DNA from: Marthasterias glacialis
Taxonomy: Eukaryota; Echinodermata; Asteroidea; Forcipulatida; Asteriidae
Length of the DNA: 64,000 bases
Reading direction: 5' to 3'
Assembly (NCBI GenBank): GCA_911728455.2
Contig: OU452240.1
Location: 3,782,001-3,846,000 of the forward strand
Part shown: in pieces, positions 45,901 to 57,900 of the stretch
Layout: each line of letters starts with the position of its first letter
Position numbering within the stretch: position 1 is the first letter of the stretch
Program-made: the position numbers and the translations under genes
The notes under the pieces: generated by a model
Seen by the model: only the letters and a program-made list of their open reading frames with translations
Databases searched by the model: none
What the model was told of the DNA's origin: nothing

Positions 45901-48900
45901 GTATGCCTGGCGCCATGCTAAGCATGATCAGTTTGCCAGAGCAGTCCTCAGCCCAACACCATACAGTAACTAAACATCCAAACTATTGGACTCTGCTTAT
46001 GGTGGTATGCCTGAACCCTTGTAAAGCGTGATCAGTTTACTAGTGCAGTCCTCAGTCTAACACCATTCAGTAACTAAACATCCAAACTATTGGACTCTGC
46101 TTATGGTGGTATGCCTGAACCCTTGTAAAGCGTGATCAGTTTACTAGTGCAGTCCTCAGTCTAACACCATTCAGTAACTCAACACCCAAACTGTGGTACT
46201 CTGATTATGGTGGTATGCCTGAACCCTTGTAAAGCGTGATCAGTTTACTAGTGCAGCACTCACTACAACACCATTCAGTAACTAAACATCCAAACTGTTG
46301 GACTCTGATTATGGTGGTATGCCTGGCCTCATGCTAAGCATGATCAGTTTACTAGTGCAGTCCTCAGTGCAACACCATTCAGTAACTCAACACCCAAACT
46401 GATGGACTCTGATTATGGTGGTATGCCTGGCCTCATGCTAAGCATGATCAGTTTACTAGTGCAGCACACCATTCACTAACTCAACACCCAAACTGTTGGA
46501 CTCTGATTATGGTGGTGTGCCTGGCCTCAGCCGCAATCACTTTTGCAGTGCAAAGAACAAGCTGTTTGGTTTTTGACAAGTTCGGCATGGAAGGAACAGT
46601 GAGTGTCCACATACATTTACAACGAATTTGCTAAAGTCACCTTTGATACAAAATAACACACAAGATTCATATATAAAATACGCAATAAACAAGCAAAACA
46701 AACAAACAGTCAATAAAGCCCTCTTTTTTTATAAAGGTGTGTTTAGTCCGGTGTGATTAACTCCAAGCACGGTGCAACAGTTCACGGCAAAATGCATCTG
46801 AAAAATTGTTCTTGCTACACAAACTCACCTGTCATCCTGTAGCTCCATTGGAAAGCGATATAATTGCAAATAGAATATTCATTACTTATATGTAAATTAG
46901 GTGGAAGGGGGAGGAGTCTTTAGAGGAAAAACTAACCACTCACAAGTTGATTGTCTGAAGTGAAAAAATTACGTTTGATAAAAGACAATCCCAAATGTTT
47001 ACAAGTTCCTAAAGATAATTTGATAAGCTTACGATGACAGGGGACCAGTTCAGACCAAACTAATTATATAACAAGATATTGTGGCTGGTAACCTGTCTTT
47101 GATAAACAAGACTTATATGGAGTGTCTTGGCCGAGCGGTCCGAAGGTCTGGTCTTGTCAGAGTGTGGGTTCAGGTTTTCTTCCCTCGATGGCAACTGACC
47201 TTCTAAAACTTTTTCACTAGTCTGAATTTCATATGAAATAGGGATGCTTTTCAACACTTAAGCAGCTGGCCAGACAACTCAGAGAGAATTTTTGCCGATC
47301 CTCAGGTGTTTTAAGTAGCGTTTGGCCAGCTGACCACTGTTAAGGAAGAACTCTGCAACAGGACAGCAACCCCAAAAAACTTGGCAGCAGGTAAATTCCT
47401 GTTTTACTCGGACAAATCAGTACTGAACGAGGAAGTCTCACCTCTTGGTCAGAGCCGTCCCAATTTGCTCTATTTACGGTGTCGTCGATGACGTCCGTCC
47501 AGAAGATCAACTCCTCCTGGTCATCCCAGTCCAGGGCGACGGCACTTTTCAGGTTTTGCAGGGGGACGACGACGTCGGTGAAGTCGTCCGTATCAAAGGA
47601 GATCCGACGGATATAATCACTTCCAGCAAACAACAGGAATGTGTCAATTTCTGGAGGGGAGAAAAGTGCGAGAGTTGATGTCAGATTAGTAAACAAGACT
47701 TAACATTGCAGTGCCCTTTATATTTGCCTTACCCATTCTAACGCAATTTATAAAAGCCCTACCCAAGCTAATGCCCTTTACAACTGCCCTACCCAAACTA
47801 ATGACCTTTATATTGGCCTACCTTCAGCACATGTAGAGTCATTGTAAAGCTTGAAGCCTGTGGGGCAGGCACAGCTGTAACTGACCAGGTTCGGCAGGCA
47901 AAGCTAATGCACTTTATAACTGCCGCACCCAAGCTAATGCCCTACCCAAACTAATGACCTTTATATTGGCCTACCTTCAGCACATGTAGAGTCATTGTAA
48001 AGCTTGAAGCCTGTGGGGCACGCACAGCTGTAACTGACCAGGTTCGGCAGGCAAAGCTAATGCCCTTTATAACTGCCGCACCCAAGCTAATGACCTTTAT
48101 ATTGGCCTACCTTCAGCACATGTAGAGTCATTGTAAAGCTTGAAGCCTGTGGGGCACGCACAGCTGTAACTGACCAGGTTCGGCAGGCAAAGCTAATGCC
48201 CTTTATAACTGCCGCACCCAAGCTAATGCCCTACCCAAACTAATGACCTTTATATTGGCCTACCTTCAGCACATGTAGAGTCATTGTAAAGCTTGAAGCC
48301 TGTGGGGCAGGCACAGCTGTAACTGACCAGGTTCGGCAGGCAAAGGTGACTGCAGCCGCCGTTGTTATCACCGCACTTGTTGATGACTGAATATTAAGGA
48401 AGATGGGGGAAAAAAGCAATTAAAACTTTAACATCCAAGATGTGAATTGAAATTCTCAGGAATAGAATGTTCAAGGAGAAGCTGTCTTGGTGTTCTTCCA
48501 TATAAAATCAGTGAGACCAAATCAAGGGGCTGAAAGGGGGGAAAATAGTCAATTTAAAAATGTTGGCTTGACAACTTCAAAAAAGGCATAATTTGATGAA
48601 ACAGTCAATTCTCCCCTTTAACATAATAGAAGTGCCCAAGTCCGACACAGGAGTGGTCAATTTCAAATTGGGATGTACCATCTGGTTGCCATTGGGGGTT
48701 GAAAGGGTGAATATCCACGGAGGAGTGCAGATGTAAAATTGCATTATCTGAAACAACATATCTTTTTTTACGGAATGGAACAAACTAATCTGGACCACTG
48801 ATTGATCAATTTAAAATAGTTTTGATCACATAATTGGTCAGTTTCAAATCGGGATGTACCATCTGGTTGCCTCTGGGGTAGAAAGGATGAATATCTATAC

Positions 48901-51900
48901 AGAAGTGCAGCTGTAAAAGTTTTATTATTTGAAACAAAAAACATAAAATCCTTCCCATTTACAGAATGGAACAAGCCAATCTAGACCATTGATTAATCAA
49001 ATTTAAATAGTCTTGGTTATTTTTCAAAATGTTGATATTTGGTATGAACTTTTTTAAAACAGGCATTTTTGATCAAACAGCAAATCCTCCCCTTTAACAG
49101 AATTGAACTTTCCATTCCTGATCACACGATTGGTCAATTTCAAAATGGGACATACCATCTGGTTGCCTCTGGGGGTGGAATGAGTGGATATCCATGGGGA
49201 AGTGCAGCTGGCTCTGTATCATCTCGATTCCTGTCCCAGTGAATTTGTTGGCGCTGTTGATGCTCTTTGTGTGCCAGTCCGTCCAGTAGATGGAATCCTC
49301 AAACAACGTGATGGCGAAGGGGTGAGGTAGACCTGAAAGTATGGTGTTTGTTTTTTTATTCCAATAAATGAAAACTACTAACAACAAAAACTGATTTTCT
49401 GACATTGAGAATAAACTGAGAAAGATAATCTGTTATAAAAATTCACTTCTTACTTTACAACGAATACTTTCAAAAATACTTCATCTTCTGGACTTGAAGG
49501 GTTAAAATAACAGTTTGCCAAAACAATAAAACACCATTTTTGTCAGCTCAGCACTATAAGGTCATGAACTGCAATTTCTTGATCAAAAGCACGTTAAATG
49601 AAAAATGCCTATAAATTTGAACAGAATCCAGTAATAAATGTTTTCCTTTTTGAAAATGAATGTTTCTTTTCGCCAAGCGATTACTTTGGTGACCACTCTT
49701 GATCAATAAAACTCCATTTAACAGGAGCTCCAAAATGAGCAAAATCAATTTTATGAAACTCACGCAAACTGCACTAATGACCTTATAATCCTGAGCTGAC
49801 GATTTCAGCTAAACGAACCTTAACAAAGCAAAACAAATTCAAACCTGCTGACTGCTTTTTTTTTTAAGACAGCTCAAATCTTGCATAATTTTCAAGTATT
49901 TTTGAAGAGGATGACAAAGTTTAACAATTTTACAAATATTCATGATATTATTTCATGATATTAAATCGTATTAATTTTAACATGCCTTTTATGATATAAA
50001 AGACATATCATAAAAGACAGCTCAAATCTTGCATACTTTTCAAGCATTTTTTTTAAGAGGGATGACAAAGTGTAACATTTCTACAAATATTCATGGTATT
50101 GTTTTTTTGATCATTCTACCTTGATTTATGATAGCTTTCCTTTGTGACCCGTTCAAGTTGGCGCTTTCAATGACATGATGTTTAGCGTCGACCCAGTAGA
50201 CTTTCTGCGTGGTGTAGTCGATGGTCAGACCGTTTGGCCAGAAGAGGTTGGTGTTAGCGATGATCCGGCGGGAGCTACCGTCCATCCCGGCCGACTCGAT
50301 CTTGGGAGTGCTACCCCAATCCGTCCAGAACATTAACCTGTTAACAACGGGAAAGTTTGAATTGTATTTGGTGAGTGCCATGGCCTCCACAAACAAAATG
50401 GCAAAACAAAAAGTGTTATTATTAAATAATAAACCACAAGAGAAACTGACTGGGTGAATTTTAATATAATTTTGTGTGAACAAAGAGAAGCGCCGGCATA
50501 TTAATTCAGATGTACCAGGTTCCAATCCTTTTCCAGTCAATTTGTCTTTGTTTACCCCAAAATTGCACTATTTCTTTTGGTTAAACTATAGATGTAAACC
50601 ATGTAACGTGTCGTGGCCGAGCGGATAAGAACACTGGACTCAAGCTCTGGTGTTTCTGATCAGCAGAGTGTGGGTTCGAGTCCTGATCTTGACACTTGTG
50701 TCCTTAAGCAAGACACTTAACCATTATTGCTTCGTCCTTCGGACAGACCGTTAAGCCGATGGGCCCGTGTGTTATGTAGTGCACACTAAGGAACCCAGTA
50801 CATTTATCGTAAAGAGAAGGGGCTTGTCCTGGTGTTTCTGGCATGGTCTGGCAGCAATATGTGCCAAGGTGTTGTATTATGGTTGCTTCGTCTCATAAAA
50901 TCATTCGTAACAATCTCCAATTCACCAGATTTGATAATTTGGCGCCAGAAGTGCCATTTATGACAGACATGGCGCATTATAAATGTACAGTATTATAATT
51001 ATTATTATTAGGAAACTATAACTAGTAAACTAGTAAAAAAGAATTGCGGGTACAACCATGTAAAAATCTCTTTTAGGACGGATGGTGGCTCTGAAAAGAG
51101 CCGGTATGGTCTCGACTTTTCGAACAGTATACTCTGCTCGTCATTTCCAAAAAATCTACTACCTTACTAGTTATAGTTTCCTATCCTTCACACCATGCAA
51201 AGCTTCAAACATCATTTATTATTATTATTATATTTAGACATCATACCCTTGTTCCGGGTGGACGGCAAACGCTCTTGGCTTCTCCATGTCTTCCCAGATG
51301 AGAACCGATCGTTGACTTCCATCCAGGTTACTGACTTCAATTCTTGATGTCCCCGAGTCTGTCCAGTACAACTTCCTTCCGATCCAATCAACTGCGATAC
51401 CACCTGGAGCAAATACAGGAAGTAATCAAATTCAGTTCAAGATTGGATACATTAATCGGTTGGAAAGGTACATCTGGTACTCTGATCAACAGGGCAATGA
51501 GTATTGATGATAGCTGTTATAACTACATCGGTGGTGGGGGGGTGGGGGGGGGAGAAATTATTTCTTTCCTTTCGTGTTACACCGACGTGTGATGTAGGGT
51601 GAGATTTGACAAATTATGTGAACAATCCTGAAAAATGGCTTGCAGGCCTGGGTTCTCTCCAACTCTAGACATGGCCTCCATCAGATGTTTCAATTCAGGA
51701 GGTTTGCAGACTCTGTTCATCACCAGAAATACAAAAACTACAGGTTTGGACACAGTGTGGACTATTTCTTCCTCCCTTTGGCCTTTGTTTGACTTCTTTC
51801 AAGAAGTTTGAAAGGCTCGATGGGGTTTTGAGAAAATCCTGAAATCAGGAAAAATCCTGAGAAATCACATGCTTGGCGATGAGCACTGTGTAGTCGGTGC

Positions 51901-54900
51901 TTTCACAGAGGTTATAGTTCAAGTGGTTAGACATCTGCTCTATACAGCTGGGGTTGTGGAGTCAAATTTCCATTCAAGTACTTATATAACTGTGGATTTT
52001 TTTCCCGCCTGTCAGAACTTCGGAAAGCACAGAGTATACAGTGCTTATCACATGTCTATGTAGGGTAAAACCATTGAATATATGAATATATGAATATATT
52101 GTGGCGAGTCATGGCCAAGTGGTCTGGTGCATCGAACTCAAGTTCTGGTGGCTAAGTCATTAGGATGTGGGTTCGAATCCCGGTCATGACACTTGTGTCC
52201 TTGAGCAAGACACTTAACTATATTGCTTCAAATAGGGGAAGAGACAGTTATGTTTGTCTCGCAATGGATTCATTTACCCCTCCCTGTTCTTAGCAGTGCT
52301 GTGACGAGACTTGCGTTTATATCTCGCCATGTCTTGTTTCTGCGCATTTGGGCAGGTTTCTATGCCTTCAAAAAAGTAGCCCACACCTCGAGTGGCCTTT
52401 GGGCCTTGTGATGGGCGAACTGCATAAAAAAATAATTAAAAAAAGAACTATAGAGTGCGCACTCTCTCATGTAACGCACGGAACTCCGCTGACCCACCTT
52501 GGGCGAAAATCCCTATGGGTCAATTGGGTCACACTAGCTACTTGATTTGCAGCAAGTATGATTCAAAAAGTTTTAAGCAATGTGGTCTGCTTTACGTAGT
52601 TTGTCCCATTTCAGAACTGAGCTCAAAAATAATAACTGCTAAGCAAATATCTTATGCTAAGCAGGAGTATGAAAATGTGTTGAGCACTTTGAATATGCAC
52701 CCATGCAGGACAGTGAAACCTGTCAGCAAGTATGATTCAAAAAGTTTTAAGCAATGTGGTCTGCTTTACGTAGTTTGTCCCATTTCAGAACTGAGCTCAA
52801 AAATAATAACTGCTAAGCAAATATCTTGTGCTAAGCAGGAGTATGAAAACGTGTTGAGCACTTTGAATATGCACCCATGCAGGACTGTGAAACCAGACCA
52901 TGAGAGACTTAAATCAATGCCTCACCTGGACTTTCCAGCCCCGTCGTGATGACGCTTCGTACTCCAGTCCCGTTGAGGTACACCCTCTTGATACTATCCA
53001 ACGTTACGTCAGACCAGAACACCAGCTCCTCCCCGATCAGGTAATCCAGGGCGATGGCATTTTCTAAATCCCTCAGGATCGGAGTGTAGTGGAAGTTACT
53101 CGGTTCCAGGCGACGGATATCAATGCGATTGGCAAACAGGAGGTAGGGTTCCGGACCTTTGATGATAAGTTGGGGATTATTTTATAAGTAAGAATAATAA
53201 TAATACCTAGACATGTATAGCACTGCATACAAAATGTTCACAGGTTACTAAACCTGTCCGTGGACGTAAGTCATCGAGACATTTTTAAAAAATTTTTTTA
53301 ACAAATGAAAATGTTTGACACCTTTTGAGACCTTTTTTTCTTAACAATATATTCAGAAAGAAATATTGATAGATATTTGACAAATTTTGAAAATGTCCTT
53401 CACTCATTTTTGCTATTTATTATGGGGGATGTCATTTTCTGTTTTTCTAAGTTTACTTTCCTTTTTTTCCTGTCACTTTATAAGTCAATACAAATAACTC
53501 TGTCTTTGAATTAAGATGAACACGCATGAAACTGTTGTTTGTCAAAAACACAGGAAAAGTGCCAGGCACAACAAGACTTTGTACCGTGTTTTTCAATTTT
53601 CAATGGCAGAGCTGAGAAACCCAGCCGATCAGCTGAAACGTTGCATGCGTAGACGAAGAACCTTAGTGAGAATTTGGAATGAGACGTACCTTGCGCTTTA
53701 CAGGTTGTCCCATCCAGCCTGAGTTCGTATCCAGCAATACATGAGCATTCATATGACCCTAGAGTGTTGACGCAGACCTGGCTACAGATCCCCTCATCCT
53801 CTTCTTCACACTCATTCACATCTGAAACCCGCAAGAAAAAAACTACCATTAATGTTTTCATGAAAATGTTGGACCAATTTCACGATTCCTGTAAGCAAAT
53901 TATAATAACAGTAATAATAATAATAATATGAAGGAAATTATGAAGCACTAACTTCAACAAAACGTCCTCAAATCAGGTAAGGTTTGACCTGCAAACTGAA
54001 ATTTAATTTGCCCGGAAATTTCAGAGCATGCACAGAGAATGCACTCACTGTGATATGCTTCGTTTTCACCCACATAAAGAGGATAGGTCAAGTCGAATAT
54101 TTGGCTAGTATCCGCCCACTGTATAATCCCCCGTTCCAGACCTTTGTCCTTTTGTTCCAAAAAGAGGATTAAGAGGAACTGAGAGGCTTCCACCTTTGTG
54201 TATTTTTTTGTAATTCGGCACTGGAGGTAAAGTTCGAGTGAACCGGGGATCCAGCCTTGGTTTTGGTTTTAGGACCAATCTTGGCCGGTCAAGGTTTTGC
54301 AATTCACGGTGTGTGAAAATGAAATTTCCTCAACAGAGATTTCTCAAATCCCGGTGCTTCCAAGAGAATCTTTATTCTCTTTGCTTTATAAAGTCAAGGT
54401 TTCTCTCAAATAAAAATGATTCCGGCAGTTCTGAGAAACTAATCACGTCAGGCTGGACGAGAAAAAATGGAAGATTCCCAGCAGTTACTGGTTAAATAAA
54501 ACATTTTTTTAAAAGGAATTCACATAATGAAAAACAATAGACTAGGGGAGCTCAGCAAGCCAAAATCTCCTGTTTACTTTTACTAGATGTCACATTTATA
54601 ACAAGTATCCCGGTGTCAGCCCTACTCCTCACCTAGACACTCTTTCCCGTCTCCACCAATCAGGTAACCATGGTTACAGGAGCATCTCACCCCAGGGTTT
54701 AAGCCAGTGCAGATCTGATCACATCCGCCGTTATCCGATCCGCAAGACTGTCTGGTCAAATCATCCGAATCTGAAATAACAAAAGGCATCTGTGTTATAG
54801 AAGGAGGGGTGTTTGCCTATATATATATATATATATATATATAAACTCTTTTGCCAGACAGGACAGCATGACAAAATGATGTAAAACGCTGACAAAAAAT

Positions 54901-57900
54901 ATTTGCAACCTAGCAAAAACAGAATTCAGATACCAGCGCAGATAATAGTTGAGTTTAAGTGTGATAGACACGGAAACTGCAGGGTCGCCAGGTAGCGTGT
55001 TTCATCAGCAAGGTACTCGGTCAGAATTTAAGCTATCACTTTCTGTTCAGTTGCAAATATTTAATAAGTATGTTCTACATTGTTATGTAATGCTGTCCTC
55101 TCACCAAAAAAAAAAAAAATCTAAATCCACCAATAAATGTTTTCCTTTTTGAACATGAATGTTTCTTTTTGCCACACAATTACTTTAGAGAACACTCTTG
55201 ATCAATTAAACTCCATTTACCCGGAGCTCCAAACACAATTTGATGAATTTTTAAAGAAAGCGCACTAACAACCTTATCGTCCGGAGCCGATGAATGGATG
55301 CTAGAGCCCAAGCCAGAGCAACAGCCTGGGCCCAAGCCTCCTCAGTTTGGAAAAGGCCCTTGCAATGTTTTACTTACAGCATGGCTGCACGGGTCGTTCA
55401 TCACTGCTGTCTCCGCAGTCATCGTTACCGTTACAGACCTTGGACAATCCTATACACTGACGGTTCTTGCACTGGAACTGGTCGTTGCCACATACTCTAG
55501 AGTTGGCTGTTAACGAATTAGAAACGTTTTCGGGTGAACAAAGAATAATTTACTAGAACGGGATCTGTACCTGCGACCTCCGGATTAGTGTGCTGGTACT
55601 CTACCAACTGTGCTAGGTAAAGGAACAGGTCTCCTACTTAAAAAAAAAACAAAAAAAAAAAAAACCTGCATACCTTTGAGATGACCACTGGGTGTGATAA
55701 AGTGCCACATAAGAACTGTGCATATTATTTGAGACGTGTTTCTCGTTGAGATTGTACTTGGCAAACGAGGCTAGAGATTAAGCAGTGAGGTTTTCAAAGC
55801 CTTTTTGTGGTTTGAGTGAATTTTTGGAATTCCTACCTGAGACTGTAGTTGCGTAAATAAGTTTTGCAAGAATTTATTTCTAGTTGACTTTTTATGTCAA
55901 GTCGAGTTGAATTTATAGGTCACTTCAGACTATGAAGTTGAAACCACAAGTTCAGGCCTCGATCTTACGAAAAACGGGGGCAGGCCTTTGCTGGCCAAAT
56001 CAGAGAAATTGTACAAGGGTATGCTGGCCAAGTTGGTAGTGACAGTGCAATGTTTCTGAAGGGCATGCTGGCAAACTCGACAGGGCATGAGGCCAATGGC
56101 CTCGGTGGCCTCGGTTAAGATCAAGGCCTGCAAGTTGGTTTTGACTGAGTGCCAAGTTAAATTTTGAAATAAGAGTTGCCAGAACCATTTTCTCCTTAAG
56201 CTAAAACCAAAACTGAACCTTTAACTTACAAAGATGATGTTTAGATATTGATTGTGACAAAGCTAGTTGGACTTCACTAAAGCCCAAAGTTTACTTTTTT
56301 AACTTCAAGTTGATTGTTTTGAGTTGTGAAAACGTCCAGACTTCAAAATAAAAAAAAATAAAAATTTCTGATTCAACTTACGGCAATCTTCCTCGTCACT
56401 GTTGTCAGAGCAGTCTGCTTCCCCGTCACACCTCCATGCTTCTCTTATACATCTTCCTGTGATACACTGGAACTGGTCGGGTGAACAGGTATGCTCAGCT
56501 AAAGAGGGGGGGGGGGACAGGACGGAAAGGATCAAATGAACTTAAAATTTTAAGGCTGATTTTGAAACTAATCAAATAATTTTAATATTAATTTCAAGCT
56601 TGCAAGCTTTTGATTACTCTCACGGGATTTAATAAAGTTATTGAATTGAAATGAATTGAATTGAATTGAATTGAATTAACGCAATTGACGCGACTGCAAA
56701 GGTGTTCTTTCAAGCTCTCTAATCAACTAAAACTTTTCCCTCTAACACTCCCCCCACCCTTAACCCACCCCATCCGTTCCAGCCCTTCACTCAACTCCCA
56801 GATGGATCAGCAAAATCTAATGACTCACGACATTCGCGTTCATCCGACAGGTCTTCGCAGTCGTAGTCGCCGTCGCATCTCCACCGACCATAAATGCATG
56901 TATTGTCACCACATCTGAACTCATCGTCTGTACAGGTCATATTTTGGCCTCCTGGAGAAATTCATGATAAATAAAAAAAATTACTACAACATTTCTTAAT
57001 AAAGAAAATGGCTCAACCCTACAATGTAGATCTCAGAGTGCGAAATTAACAGTTGCCCAGTTGCCCGGGGCAACAAAAAATTCATCCGGGCAATGTAGTG
57101 TTTGTAAAATAAACACGGCAATGAAACGTGAGTGAAGTTTCAACGTGAGAGAACAGAACTTTATTATTCAACATGGCGCTCGCCTGGGCGCGTAACAATG
57201 CATAGCGCCCTCACACAGGCAAAAATTGAGCTGATTGTGGTTGCCAATCGGGCAACCTTATAATTAAGGCCTACCATGATGTATTATTGTACAAGCTCAA
57301 AAGAATTTTGTTTTTGCAGTTTTCGGGTTTTTTTCTCACTTTTTTAAGTTATAAGGTCCTTAACACTTATGCAATCACATTTAACCAAAACCTGTTAAGA
57401 TTTTTGTTTGCTTTTGTTTATTTGTGACCATTATTTTGTGCCATCCTTCGATTATGAATAGTATTTGTGTTTTTCCCATACACTGATGTGAGTTAAACAC
57501 TGTATACTCAGTACTCTTCCCCGAGTCCTGTGAAAAATATCCACAGGCATATATTCCTTGGTTGGGATTCGAACCCACGACCTTTGCCGCTAGACAGGCA
57601 TGATATTTGGACCTTAGAAAAAAGTAGGAAAATTTGATAAGTCCGAGGGCTGAACTTTCATGTACATCTGTATTATAGGGACTTTTCAGGTCATTTAATA
57701 AAAGATTTGCTGATATTTCTGAGGGCCAAAAATCGGAAATCAGATTTGAGTAGGAAGAATATTCTGTCTGTTTATGAGCAGATTACTTACCAACTAAACC
57801 ACTGCAGCAGCAAATCCTATATTTCAACAGCGGGCACCGCAACGATTTAACATCTATTAAAACATTTTTATCATGGTGCGGTTACAATTCATTGAACCAA

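Noticed and set aside
47821-48193. Extra EGF exons of LRP4
   Set aside because: Each lacks the first four to five residues' worth of cysteine framework and a good acceptor; inclusion would break frame. Treated as partial copies.
52455-52949. 164-codon frame with a perfect 58-residue repeat
   Set aside because: The repeat comes from a 174-bp non-coding tandem duplication whose length happens to be a multiple of three; the unit contains MITE words.
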